Assembly (NCBI RefSeq): GCF_003258315.1
Contig: NZ_CP030032.1
Location: 596,001 to 660,000, forward strand
DNA from: Bradymonas sediminis
GTDB lineage: Bacteria > Myxococcota_A > Bradymonadia > Bradymonadales > Bradymonadaceae
DNA length: 64,000 nucleotides
Direction: 5' to 3'
In this document: in pieces, positions 32,917 through 41,349 of the stretch
Numbering within the stretch: position 1 is the stretch's first letter
Layout: every line of letters begins with the position of its first letter
Translations under genes and position numbers: made by a program
Notes under the pieces: model-generated
Seen by the model: only the letters and a program-made list of their open reading frames with translations
What the model was told of the DNA's origin: nothing
The model's database searches: none

Positions 32917-34182
32917 TTATTTCGCGCGATCGTCGAGCTCCTCCAACGTCGCGAGCTCGCAGGCACCGCTTGAGGAGCAGGTGGCGTACCAGATGCACGC
33001 GCCGGGTTCGCAGGACTCACCGGGCAGGCGGGCGACCGCGCACTCATTGCTGCCATTACACACAAGACCTGCGGCGCAATCATCACTAAACTCACAGCTC
33101 GCCCCAACCCCTGGCTCGCCGACACAAATCGAGCCATTCGCATCGCGTTGGCAGGTCAGACCCTGGGCGCAGTAGAGGTCCGAGCAGTCTCCTCCCTCGC
33201 CGGGGAGCGGGGCGCAGGTGTCATTGGAATAGTCGCAGGCCAGGCCCGGCTTGCAATCTTCGTCCAGGAAGCACTCTGCCCCGGCATCACCGAGCGGCAG
33301 ACAGGTTTGGTCGCAGAAGTATCCCTCCTCACACACCCGGCTGCAGGCCTCTCCGGCCCCTGGAATGGGCGCGCATTCGCCCGATTGCATATCGCAATAC
33401 AGGCCTTCGGCGCAGGCAAAAGCGCCGCTGCAAAAGCTGCCGTTGGTGCCCAGGCTCGTGCACTCGCCCAAGGTCTGGTCGGTCGAGGTGTAGGCTGCCC
33501 CGTCGCAAAAGACGTCTTGTCCCGCGCAGTCATCCGGCGTCAGGCATTCCTGCGTGAGCGCCTGGCCCGGCGTCAGCACGCCCGAGCAGGCCGCGGTCTG
33601 CAAGACCCTGTCAAAGCGGTAGTCCTGCAGCGCCCCCGCCAGGTCCTGGCAGCTGCTGGTGGCGAGCGCGTCCACACACGCCGCGGCCTGCGTGTCCGAA
33701 TAGGTCAACCGGCCAGCTTCGGCGCCCATCATCGCGCGGCGAGATGCCTCGAAGAGGCGATACGAGAGCTTCTCCTGGCACCCGAAGACATCCGAAAAGG
33801 CGAAGTCCATTTCGAGTTGGGCGCGGACCGAGTCGACCTCTGCGCCGCACTCATAGAGCTTGGCGCACACCGCATTGGACGCGTCGAAGCTATACTCGAC
33901 CAGCGAGACGCTCTCTGTCGGGGTGACCGAGGTGTCTTCTTGCACGTCGGGGGGAGACAGCGTGTCTTCTTCTTCCTGCACATCGGGCGATGCCGTGTCC
34001 TGCGGGCTGAAGGTGTCCGCGTCGGGGCCGGTGGTGTCCGGCACCGGGTCGACCTTCGTCGTGCCCGTATCCCGGGTAGACCCGAGCAGCTTTGAGTTGT
34101 CACCACCACAGCCGGTCGGGAGCGCTAAAAAGCTCAGCGCAACAAGCCCCGCTGTATATCGCAAACTGTTGACAATCTTCAT
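32917..34182 (-). CDS. Cys-rich (Dickkopf-like) lipoprotein
   Basis: The ATG at 34182 gives 421 residues; a TTG at 34197 in the same frame is less likely. The leader ends in lipobox LPTGC. A Thr/Pro/Asp-rich linker (about 30-95) follows, then a helical region with spaced Cys (VCAKLYECGAE, ACVDALATSSC). The C-terminal ~230 residues hold many Cys in repeated CxxGxxCxxxxxC-like units (ACAEGLYCDMQSGEC, DCKPGLACDYSNDTC, DCAAGLVCNGSNEC). This repeating pattern is common in myxobacterial lipoproteins of unknown role. Binding or structural function at the cell surface is likely. It is convergent with the 756-residue lipoprotein gene. Confidence 0.85.
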   Translation of the reverse strand: MKIVNSLRYTAGLVALSFLALPTGCGGDNSKLLGSTRDTGTTKVDPVPDTTGPDADTFSPQDTASPDVQEEEDTLSPPDVQEDTSVTPTESVSLVEYSFDASNAVCAKLYECGAEVDSVRAQLEMDFAFSDVFGCQEKLSYRLFEASRRAMMGAEAGRLTYSDTQAAACVDALATSSCQDLAGALQDYRFDRVLQTAACSGVLTPGQALTQECLTPDDCAGQDVFCDGAAYTSTDQTLGECTSLGTNGSFCSGAFACAEGLYCDMQSGECAPIPGAGEACSRVCEEGYFCDQTCLPLGDAGAECFLDEDCKPGLACDYSNDTCAPLPGEGGDCSDLYCAQGLTCQRDANGSICVGEPGVGASCEFSDDCAAGLVCNGSNECAVARLPGESCEPGACIWYATCSSSGACELATLEELDDRAK

Positions 34183-34297
34183 TTTACAAAGGTCCAATGT
34201 GGGTTAAAGGTAGCGAAAGCTCGTCATGAACTTATGTGATTATTCTGATTGAACTTGGCTTGACGATCAAGTCTCCGAGGCGCCCCCGAAAACGACC

Positions 34298-35479
34298 TCA
34301 GGCCCCGCGGCGGTCCAAAAACGACTTCTCGGGATGACGCAGGAAATAGTCCACGAGCGTCTGGATATAGGACGCCAAATGCGGGCAATAGATGCCGGTT
34401 TGGCCAAGCGCCGCCTGGGCCTGGCGGGAGTCATAGCGCGCCCCGTGGTTGAAATACGCCAGGGTCTCACGCGGCACCCCGGCGAGTTTTTCGACGTTGC
34501 GCCGGCTCAGCGCGGCGTCGACAAGCTCGTGGGGGACCGTGGCGACCGCGGGCGCGCGTCCCATGGCGGCGAGGATCGCCGCGATGACGTCGCGCGCCTG
34601 CATCGGATGGGCGTCGGCGATATGAAAGGTCTGCCCCGTGAGGCCGGCTTTAAGGCCCAGGTAGGCCATCGCGTCGGTCGCGAAATCGATCGGGATCAGG
34701 TTCACCAACGCCTCGCCGCGCCCCACATTGGGCATCGGGAGCCACTCGGGCATGCGGTGGAGCAGCTTAATCAGAAAATACGGGCCGTCGTATTTGTCGG
34801 TCTCACCGGTGCGCGAATCTCCCACGATGATGCCCGGGCGCAGGATGACCGTCGGGATCTGCTCCGCTCGCCGGCGCACCTCAACCTCGGCCCAGAACTT
34901 CGTGGTCTCATAGTGATTCTGGTGGCGCTGCCCCGCGTCGAGCTCGTCCTCATAGACCGTCCCTTCGCGCTCCCCCGACACATAGCAGGTCGACACATAA
35001 TTGAGGCGTTTAAGCCCGCTTGCGCGCTCGCAGAAGTCCAGAATCTTCATCGTCCCGCCCACGTTGACCTGATAGGCCACGCGCTCGGGCACGGCGAGGT
35101 CGTAGATCGCGGCCAGGTGCCACACGCTGGTGACCGTGTCGAGCAGCGCCCGATGCTTCGCCTCGGCCATGCCCAGGTTCACCGCGGTGATGTCGCCTTC
35201 CACCAGCTCCCAACGCCCCTCAAACTCCGGGAGCATCTCCTCAAGCTCCGCCAGCGACCGCTCGGCCACCCCGCGCAGATGCCCCTGAATCAGCAGATAA
35301 AACCGCGCCCGGGGCTGCAGCAAAATAAGCCGGCGAAGCAGCTGCTTGGCCACAAACCCCGGGAACCCGGTGACCAGCACATTTCCATCCACGAGGTTCG
35401 GGTCGAGCGCGTCCACCGCGCCGTCGATCTTCTCCAGAATATCCGATTGAGCCACGTCTATATTCATATCTGCAACCAT
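34298..35479 (-). CDS. NAD(P)-binding acyl reductase-like SDR (thioester reductase/FAR type)
   Basis: The protein of about 393 residues has a Rossmann start VLVTGFPGFVAKQLLRRL near residue 35, the long extended-SDR layout of thioester reductase and fatty acyl-CoA reductase domains, HLAAIYDLAVPE, NYVSTCYVSG, and the catalytic-type YETTKFWAEVEVRR (YxxxK). ILRPGIIVGDSRTGE is the substrate-loop block, and NLIPIDFATDAMAYL is typical of this group. Those enzymes reduce acyl thioesters to aldehydes or alcohols. No adenylation or carrier domain is fused here. I used the ATG at 35479; a TTG at 35494 and an ATG at 35467 share the frame. Divergent from the CRISPR-Cas operon. Confidence 0.88.
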   Translation of the reverse strand: MVADMNIDVAQSDILEKIDGAVDALDPNLVDGNVLVTGFPGFVAKQLLRRLILLQPRARFYLLIQGHLRGVAERSLAELEEMLPEFEGRWELVEGDITAVNLGMAEAKHRALLDTVTSVWHLAAIYDLAVPERVAYQVNVGGTMKILDFCERASGLKRLNYVSTCYVSGEREGTVYEDELDAGQRHQNHYETTKFWAEVEVRRRAEQIPTVILRPGIIVGDSRTGETDKYDGPYFLIKLLHRMPEWLPMPNVGRGEALVNLIPIDFATDAMAYLGLKAGLTGQTFHIADAHPMQARDVIAAILAAMGRAPAVATVPHELVDAALSRRNVEKLAGVPRETLAYFNHGARYDSRQAQAALGQTGIYCPHLASYIQTLVDYFLRHPEKSFLDRRGA

Positions 35480-35703
35480 TGGGTGCCGCCGCAAAAGTAG
35501 TGTTCACGCGGCGGCCCGAGGCCGGTAGCCCCGGGCCGCGCGGGCGCAACGTATTTTACATGGTGGGGTGGGTCAATATGGGAGGTGGGTGGGGGCGGGG
35601 CGAGCCGGTCATTGGAGCAAGAGCATCCTGCTCTTGTCGCCGCGACGCGGCGAAACCGAGGCAGCGGTGACTCCCAAATATTCATCGTGCGTTTCCATTC
35701 CTA

Positions 35704-35728
35704 AACGATCATTTAACGATAATTTAAC
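35704..35728. repeat. tandem 11-bp repeat upstream of the cas operon
   Basis: AACGATCATTT and AACGATAATTT lie head to tail (35704-35725), followed by AAC (35726-35728), the start of a third unit. They sit about 12 bp before the candidate -35 box, where an operator would be expected. Confidence 0.6.
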
Positions 35729-35739
35729 ACGAACCGACC

Positions 35740-35766
35740 TTGCGACGCCGAACGCGTGGGTATAGC
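35740..35766 (+). promoter_or_regulatory. candidate promoter of the cas operon
   Basis: TTGCGA (35740-35745) and TATAGC (35761-35766) are 15 bases apart. A similar TTGAC/TATAG pair with short spacing lies upstream of rpoB and of the gene at 2942, which is weak mutual support. Confidence 0.35.
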
Positions 35767-35858
35767 CTTCGTTTTGAAGTCAATCGCGCCTGCGGGGTGC
35801 CACTAGGTTTTTTGTGTGTTTTTTGATCGTCGATGCGATCGGGAGCGTTTGTGTGGCT

Positions 35859-36482
35859 ATGGAGCAAAGAAATCATGTCTCACCCCGAAATGCACCAAGA
35901 AGAACTCGATCGTTACGGGAAAACGTGACCGCTATTCACCGTCCAGCCTTTAAGGCGAAAACCCCGATCCGCCCCACCGACCTCATCTCCCAAGCGCCGC
36001 TGGCCGGCTTCGATACCGAGACCGACGGCCTCTATATCGAGCGCGGCGCGCGGATTCGGGAGTTCGCCCTGGTGGACCAAGGCGGGCTTCGGCTGGGCTG
36101 GAGCGGCTTGGGGGATGCAAACGCAACGCTTACCTCCGAGCTGCTTGGACGGCTAATGAACAGCTTCGAGGGAACCATTCTCGTTGGGCATAATTTAAGC
36201 TTTGACCTGAAGTTCTTAGCCGCCGAGGCCGACCGGCTCGGGCAGTTCTGCCCACCCCTCTATTGCATCGATACACTCGGACTTAGTCGCAAATACCTGG
36301 CTAATATGCTCGACAATTTCGAGCTGGCTCGGGTCGCCAGGCATCTGCAGCTCGCGTTGCCCGACGCGCTCCACCGTGCCGAGCCCGACGCTCGACTAAG
36401 CCTGTCGGTATTCGAGAGTTTGTCGGAGCGTTTCGCACTCAAAACATTGGCCGATGCTAAGATGCGGCGATTCGCGCTTTAA
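35859..36482 (+). CDS. DnaQ-like DEDDh 3'-5' exonuclease at the head of the cas operon
   Basis: Enzymes of this group remove nucleotides from 3' ends using two metals. The core starts LAGFDTETDGLY (DxE), then TILVGHNLSFDLKFLAAEA (NxxxD), then a C-terminal helix with His and Asp five residues apart (LPDALHRAEPDARLS), which is the DEDDh form. The gene is 21 bp ahead of cas3 on the same strand, so co-transcription is likely. In type I-E systems DnaQ or ExoT trims prespacers, and some cas2 genes carry a fused DEDDh domain; a free-standing copy in the operon fits that job by inference. Starts are uncertain: ATG 35859, GTG 35814 or GTG 35925 are in frame, and a short ORF (35875-35928) overlaps the last. 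Confidence 0.8.
   Translation: MEQRNHVSPRNAPRRTRSLRENVTAIHRPAFKAKTPIRPTDLISQAPLAGFDTETDGLYIERGARIREFALVDQGGLRLGWSGLGDANATLTSELLGRLMNSFEGTILVGHNLSFDLKFLAAEADRLGQFCPPLYCIDTLGLSRKYLANMLDNFELARVARHLQLALPDALHRAEPDARLSLSVFESLSERFALKTLADAKMRRFAL
35875..35928 (+). CDS. possible leader ORF overlapping the exonuclease start region
   Basis: A 17-codon ORF, MSHPEMHQEELDRYGKT, begins with an ATG that has GGAG nine bases upstream. Its TGA overlaps a GTG (35925) in the exonuclease frame, so the two could be translationally coupled. It may be chance, or the 5' end of the exonuclease in a shifted frame. Confidence 0.25.
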   Translation: MSHPEMHQEELDRYGKT

Positions 36483-36503
36483 TTCTTTCATAGGAGATGA
36501 CCC

Positions 36504-39134
36504 TTGAAGCTTCCTATAAACACATTTTGGGCGAAGACCGCGCGCGACGAAGATGGCCGCCTTGTTGGCTGGCACCCGCTTATGGCGCATTCGGCCGACG
36601 TGGCGGCGATGCTCGAGGCGTTGCTTGAGCACACAATATTGGGGCGTCGACTCGGGCATTTGCTTGGCCAAGAGCACCTCAGCCCGGCACAGACTGCTCG
36701 TCTTTGCGTGCTCGCTGCGCTTCATGATGTCGGCAAGGTCAATCACGGGTTTCAGGCGCGTGCGCTCGACAAAAAGGCCCCGCCTATCGGGCATGTCGCC
36801 CCGTTGATCAACTTTCTTCGGACCGATGACGCGATTCAGGGTGAGCTCGTTGAGGCGTTGGGGGTTCGAGAGATCGCCGGATGGTTTGGCGGCGAACAGG
36901 AGGTAATCGCGTTCCTGCTGGCCACCTGGGGGCACCACGGTCGCCCCGTTGAGCCGCAGCCGGGCTTTCGGGCGCATTTATGGCGTAAAAAGGATGCACA
37001 AAGCCCTGTTCAGGGCATCGAGGACCTGCGCCGAGCCACAGAGGCGTGGTTTCCGCAGGCTTTTGACGACGCTCCGGCGTTTCGCATGTCCTCCGAATTC
37101 TTGCACGCCTACAACGGCGTGCTGACCCTGGCCGACTGGATGGGCTCGGACGAGCAGGTTTTCTGTTGGCGCGACGACGAGTCTAATCGCATTGAATTCG
37201 CGCGCGAGCAGGCCCGCCAGGCGCTGCAAAAGATGGGGCTTAATCCAGCACGTGCCCGCGCGTCGCTCGGCGAGAAAACGCCTGAATTCGCGGCGGTCAG
37301 TCCATTTCCACCCTACGAGATTCAACGGGTTTGCGCCGAGTTGCCCATTCACCAAAACGGTAGCCTGACGGTGCTCGAGTCCGACACCGGTTCGGGTAAA
37401 ACTGAGGCCGCGATCGCCCGCTTTATCCGGCTCTTTCACGCCGGCGAGGTCGACGGCATGTATTTCGCGTTGCCGACGCGTACGGCGGCGACTCAGCTTT
37501 ATCGGCGTGTGGTCGAGACCCTTGAGCGCGCGTTTCCAGACCCAGAGATACGCCCGCCCGCGGTGTTGGCGGTGCCGGGATATTTGGAGGTCGACGGCAC
37601 CCAGGCGGTGCAACGGCTGCCGCATTTTCGGGTCCTATGGCCTGATCAGAGCCGTCACAGATGGCGCGGCTGGGCGGCCGAGCAGCCCAAACGCTATCTG
37701 GCGGGGGCGGTCGCAGTGGGGACCATCGACCAGGCGCTCTTATCGGGGCTTAAGGTTGGCCACGCGCACCTGCGCGCCTCGGCGCTTCTGCGCCACCTCT
37801 TGGTGGTCGATGAGGTCCACGCCTCCGATACCTATATGACCCGACTGCTCGAAACGGTGCTCGATCATCATCTGAACGCCGGCGGCCACGCGCTGTTGAT
37901 GTCGGCTACGCTGGGAAGCGCCACGCGTACTCGGCTCGTGACGCGGGGGCGCCAACAGCCGCCTGGGTTAGAGGAGGCCGCCCAGGAGCCTTATCCGCTC
38001 CTGACTCACGTCGACGGCCGGCGGCGTGAGCCGGTCCAACTCCACGCGCCTTCCTCGGATTATTCCAAGACGGTTCAAATCGACGGCCAGCAGCTCGCCG
38101 AGCACCCCGCCGAGATTGCCCGCGTCGCCGTGGCGGCGGCTAAAAAAGGTGCGCGGGTGCTCATTATCCGCAATACCGTCGCGACCTGTCGGCAGGTGCA
38201 GTTGGCCCTGGAGGATGAGGTCGGCTCGGCGCGCGAACTACTTTTCGATGTGGGCGGCGTCCCCGCTCCCCATCATTCCCGCTTCGCGGGCGTCGATCGC
38301 GTCGCGCTCGACCAGGCCATTGAGGCCAATTTTGGAAAGGACACCGCGCGCGCCGGATGTGTGGCCGTCGCTACCCAGACCGTCGAGCAGAGCCTTGATA
38401 TCGACGCGGACCTTCTGCTCAGCGATTTATGCCCGGTCGACGTGCTCCTGCAACGAATCGGTCGGCTGCACCGCCACGACAGGCGCGCGCGTCCGGGCGG
38501 TTTTAGCGCGCCAAAATTGGTCGTGCTTCTCCCCGATGAGCGCGACCTCGGCGCGTTTATTCAGGAGTCCGGGCAGGGGCGCGGCCCCTGCGGGCTGGGC
38601 ACCGTCTACAGTGATATGCGCATGCTCGAGGCGACCTGGCGGTTGATTGAGCAAAAATCCACCTGGACTATCCCAGCGATGAATCGCGAGTTGGTCGAGC
38701 GCGCTACGCACCCGGAGGGGCTGGCTGAAATAGTTTCAGATTTGGGTGGCGCTTGGGTTTCTCATGCGATATGTATGGGCGGAACAGAATTCGCAGACAG
38801 GGCCCTGGCCGACCTAAACCTAATTGATCGCACGATTCTTTATGGTGATTCGGACTCTTTATTCTCGAGCGATCTCGACGAGCGCATCAAGACGCGTCTG
38901 GGCGAGGGCGATCGGCGAGTGCGCATTGAAGATGCGGTGATTGGGCCTTTTGGCGAGGCGACCCGAGAGCTTACGCTGCCGGCTTTTATGGCCAATCATG
39001 CGGCTGATGACTCCAATGAACAACCGGAGGAATTCGCCACCGAGATTCGCGTCGAGGACGACGCCTTGTATTTTGACTTCGCCGGCCAAAGCTATCGCTA
39101 CGACCGGTTGGGCATCCAACTTCATCAACAATAA
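36504..39134 (+). CDS. cas3: CRISPR-associated nuclease-helicase Cas3 (type I-E)
   Basis: Cas3 is recruited by Cascade to the displaced strand, which it nicks and then degrades processively. The 876-residue protein has an N-terminal HD nuclease: HPLMAHSADVAAML near residue 24 and LAALHDVGKVNHGFQ near 71. Then SF2 helicase motifs: LESDTGSGKTEAAIARFI (Walker A, near 294), ALPTRTAATQLYRR, LVVDEVHASDTYMTRLLE (DEVH, near 432), ALLMSATLGS, and TQTVEQSLDIDADLLLSD with QRIGRLHRH (motifs V-VI). The start is TTG at 36504, supported by AGGAG seven bases upstream; no better ATG is in frame. Length is usual for Cas3. It is followed by cas8e after 24 bp. Confidence 0.96.
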   Translation: MKLPINTFWAKTARDEDGRLVGWHPLMAHSADVAAMLEALLEHTILGRRLGHLLGQEHLSPAQTARLCVLAALHDVGKVNHGFQARALDKKAPPIGHVAPLINFLRTDDAIQGELVEALGVREIAGWFGGEQEVIAFLLATWGHHGRPVEPQPGFRAHLWRKKDAQSPVQGIEDLRRATEAWFPQAFDDAPAFRMSSEFLHAYNGVLTLADWMGSDEQVFCWRDDESNRIEFAREQARQALQKMGLNPARARASLGEKTPEFAAVSPFPPYEIQRVCAELPIHQNGSLTVLESDTGSGKTEAAIARFIRLFHAGEVDGMYFALPTRTAATQLYRRVVETLERAFPDPEIRPPAVLAVPGYLEVDGTQAVQRLPHFRVLWPDQSRHRWRGWAAEQPKRYLAGAVAVGTIDQALLSGLKVGHAHLRASALLRHLLVVDEVHASDTYMTRLLETVLDHHLNAGGHALLMSATLGSATRTRLVTRGRQQPPGLEEAAQEPYPLLTHVDGRRREPVQLHAPSSDYSKTVQIDGQQLAEHPAEIARVAVAAAKKGARVLIIRNTVATCRQVQLALEDEVGSARELLFDVGGVPAPHHSRFAGVDRVALDQAIEANFGKDTARAGCVAVATQTVEQSLDIDADLLLSDLCPVDVLLQRIGRLHRHDRRARPGGFSAPKLVVLLPDERDLGAFIQESGQGRGPCGLGTVYSDMRMLEATWRLIEQKSTWTIPAMNRELVERATHPEGLAEIVSDLGGAWVSHAICMGGTEFADRALADLNLIDRTILYGDSDSLFSSDLDERIKTRLGEGDRRVRIEDAVIGPFGEATRELTLPAFMANHAADDSNEQPEEFATEIRVEDDALYFDFAGQSYRYDRLGIQLHQQ

Positions 39135-39158
39135 CGACGCATGGCGGGGAATTAACCC

Positions 39159-40733
39159 ATGGCTGATACACGCTATAATCTGCTCGATGACGCCTTATTG
39201 AGCGTGCGCAGGACCGACGCAACGCGACTCCAATACACGCTCCCTCAGGTGCTCGCCGCGCTGGCGGACGACGCGATCGAATCCTTCGACGCGCTTCAGA
39301 TTCACCAGCGCCAACCCTGGCATAGCTTTTTGGTCCAGATCGCCGCGATGGCGATGGCCCGACACGGACTCACCGAACCGCCCACCGACTCTGAGCAGTG
39401 GAACTCCCTATTGCTCGAACTCGCCGATGGCGAACCCAGCGCGTGGTGCTTGGTTGTCGAGGATGTGAGCAAGCCGGCGTTTTTGCAGCCGCCGGTGCCC
39501 GAAGGGACGCTCAAAAAGGCCAAATATAAGCTGGATATTGAATCGCCCGACGATCTTGACATTCTTATCACGGCAAAAAACCACGATATTAAGCGGTTCC
39601 GACTTGTTCATCCAACCGTCGAGCACTGGCTCTATGCGCTGCTGACATTGCAGACCATGGAGGGTTTCTTGGGGCGAGGCAATTACGGTATTGCGCGAAT
39701 GAACGGTGGTTTTGGCAATCGTCCGCTTCTGGGCATGACGCCTGGCATAGGCTGGGGCGCGCGGTTTGTGCGCGACGTGGCGGTGCTGGCAAAGGCTCGG
39801 CCGAAACTGACCGATGACCGGTACGACGAGAACGGCGTTGCGCTGGCATGGACGCTGCCTTGGGATGGATCGAAAAAGGACGCGCTTCCCCTCCAAGATT
39901 GCGACCCCTACTTTATTGAGCTTTGCCGGCGGCTGCGCTTTCTCGAAACCGCCCACGGACTGGAGTGCTGGCGCAGTAACACCAACGACTACCGCGTGGC
40001 GGGCGTCAAGGAACTCAACGGACTCACCGGTGACCCCTGGACGCCGGTAGTGCGCGACAAAAAGGAAGCCAAATCTCTCACGGTCAGCGAGAACGGCTTC
40101 GACTATCAGATGCTCAATAAAATCCTATTTAGTGGGGACTACGAGAAGCCCGCGACCTTCAACGTCGAAGGGATCGATGGGGGCGTCTTTTTAGTCGCAA
40201 CCACCTTGGTGCGCGGGCAGGGGAAGACCGACGGCTTCCATCACCGAATCGTGCCAATGCCGCCCAAAATTAACCGCCTATGGTCGAAGCCCTCTGCCCG
40301 CGAAAAGCTCGGCCAGCGCGCCGAGGAGCGCGTGCAAATCGCCGCCACCATGCGCAAGCAGATTCTCTATCCATCTCTATGTGCGCTCCTGCAGGCGGGC
40401 GGCTCGGCCCAGATTGACTACGCCGACGTCGCGACCTGGATGAACGCCTACGAGGCCGAGGTCGACGACGTCTTCTTCGACGCGCTGTGGGAATCGGTCG
40501 ATCTGGAGCCCGAGGTCGCCCAATTCAATTGGGAGGAGACGATTTACACGATTGGCCGTGCTCGCCTTGAGGCCGCAATCGAGTCCTGCCCGCTGCCTTC
40601 AATTCGACGGTGGCGCGCTATCAGCAACGCCGAGGGGCGTTTCGAGGGGGCAGCCCGCAAATTTCTAAGCACTTTATTTCAGCCCAAAGACATCACTAAG
40701 GAGGAGAGCCATGAGCAACTCGCAGGGGCCTGA
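39159..40733 (+). CDS. cas8e: Cascade large subunit Cas8e (Cse1/CasA)
   Basis: Cas8e is the large Cascade subunit that reads the PAM and helps recruit Cas3. The 524-residue length fits. The N-terminus carries LLDDALLSVRR, a common family opening (YNLLD...W). Later family features include LVVEDVSKPAFLQPPVPEG, FGNRPLLGMTPGIGWGARF and ECWRSNTNDYRVAGVKELNG. Identification rests on these and on the position between cas3 and cse2. The ATG has GGGG eight to eleven bases upstream. The 3' end overlaps cse2 by 23 bp, typical of tightly coupled Cascade genes. Confidence 0.92.
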   Translation: MADTRYNLLDDALLSVRRTDATRLQYTLPQVLAALADDAIESFDALQIHQRQPWHSFLVQIAAMAMARHGLTEPPTDSEQWNSLLLELADGEPSAWCLVVEDVSKPAFLQPPVPEGTLKKAKYKLDIESPDDLDILITAKNHDIKRFRLVHPTVEHWLYALLTLQTMEGFLGRGNYGIARMNGGFGNRPLLGMTPGIGWGARFVRDVAVLAKARPKLTDDRYDENGVALAWTLPWDGSKKDALPLQDCDPYFIELCRRLRFLETAHGLECWRSNTNDYRVAGVKELNGLTGDPWTPVVRDKKEAKSLTVSENGFDYQMLNKILFSGDYEKPATFNVEGIDGGVFLVATTLVRGQGKTDGFHHRIVPMPPKINRLWSKPSAREKLGQRAEERVQIAATMRKQILYPSLCALLQAGGSAQIDYADVATWMNAYEAEVDDVFFDALWESVDLEPEVAQFNWEETIYTIGRARLEAAIESCPLPSIRRWRAISNAEGRFEGAARKFLSTLFQPKDITKEESHEQLAGA

Positions 40734-41286
40734 AGCCCTCGAAATTTCCGAAACGCCCGACGGCGAGAAGACGCTTCGCAGCGTGCTCGGCGCGATCGCT
40801 GCGGCGTTTGAGCGCAACGCCCAGGGCCAGCGCGGCGGCCTGTCCAACGGGGATATGGCCGAGCTACGCCGCATCTCGCCTGACAAACCCTATACGCCTG
40901 CGTTGTGGAGGATCTTGCTCGATTTCGTGCCCGACGGATGGGTCGCCGGGCCCGATCGCGACCAAAAGGAGCGCCAGTGGGCGACGCTTTTGATGGCGAT
41001 GGCCATCTGCGCCGGCCAGCACGACCCCTATAAGCGCCTGGGCAGCGCGTTGGCCGAGGCGGGCTGGTCGGAGCTTCGGTTTGTGCGCCTTTTGCGCGCC
41101 CGCGACGCGCGCCTGGAGGCCGAAGTGCGCCGGCTCTCCCAATATCTGTCGAGCAAGGGCACCCCGGCGAATTTTGGGGACCTGGCTCAACTGCTCTTTC
41201 ATCAAGATGGGGAGCTGGCCGAGAACCGCCGCCGCCAGATCGCGCGCAGCTATTATCGCGCGTTGCATTCGCTTGAATCTAAATAA
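40711..41286 (+). CDS. cse2: Cascade small subunit Cse2 (CasB/Cas11e)
   Basis: Cse2 forms a dimer in the belly of Cascade and stabilises the R-loop. The 191-residue, mostly helical protein has the family-like LWRILLDFVPDGW, ATLLMAMAICAGQHDP and the basic C-terminal WSELRFVRLLRARDARLEAEVRR region, in which Arg residues would contact nucleic acid. AAGGAGGAG (40698-40706) is a very strong ribosome-binding site, and the start lies inside the end of cas8e. A 63-bp gap, unusually long for this operon and AT-rich, precedes cas7. Confidence 0.93.
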   Translation: MSNSQGPEALEISETPDGEKTLRSVLGAIAAAFERNAQGQRGGLSNGDMAELRRISPDKPYTPALWRILLDFVPDGWVAGPDRDQKERQWATLLMAMAICAGQHDPYKRLGSALAEAGWSELRFVRLLRARDARLEAEVRRLSQYLSSKGTPANFGDLAQLLFHQDGELAENRRRQIARSYYRALHSLESK

Positions 41287-41349
41287 TTTATTGCTCCGAA
41301 TTCCCTAGAATAGACCTTTTGACACAGATTGATGTGAAGGATTAAGACC

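Larger units (their letters stand above)
35480..35858. other. divergent region between the SDR gene and the cas operon
   Basis: About 380 bp. The left half (to about 35680) is GC-rich and featureless. The right half is AT-richer and carries a tandem 11-bp repeat (35704-35725) and a candidate promoter (35740-35766). I see no gene. Confidence 0.6.

Noticed and set aside
41287-41349. TTGACA between cse2 and cas7 as an internal promoter
   Set aside because: A -10 box at the right spacing would start transcription inside or after the cas7 start codon, so it cannot serve cas7.
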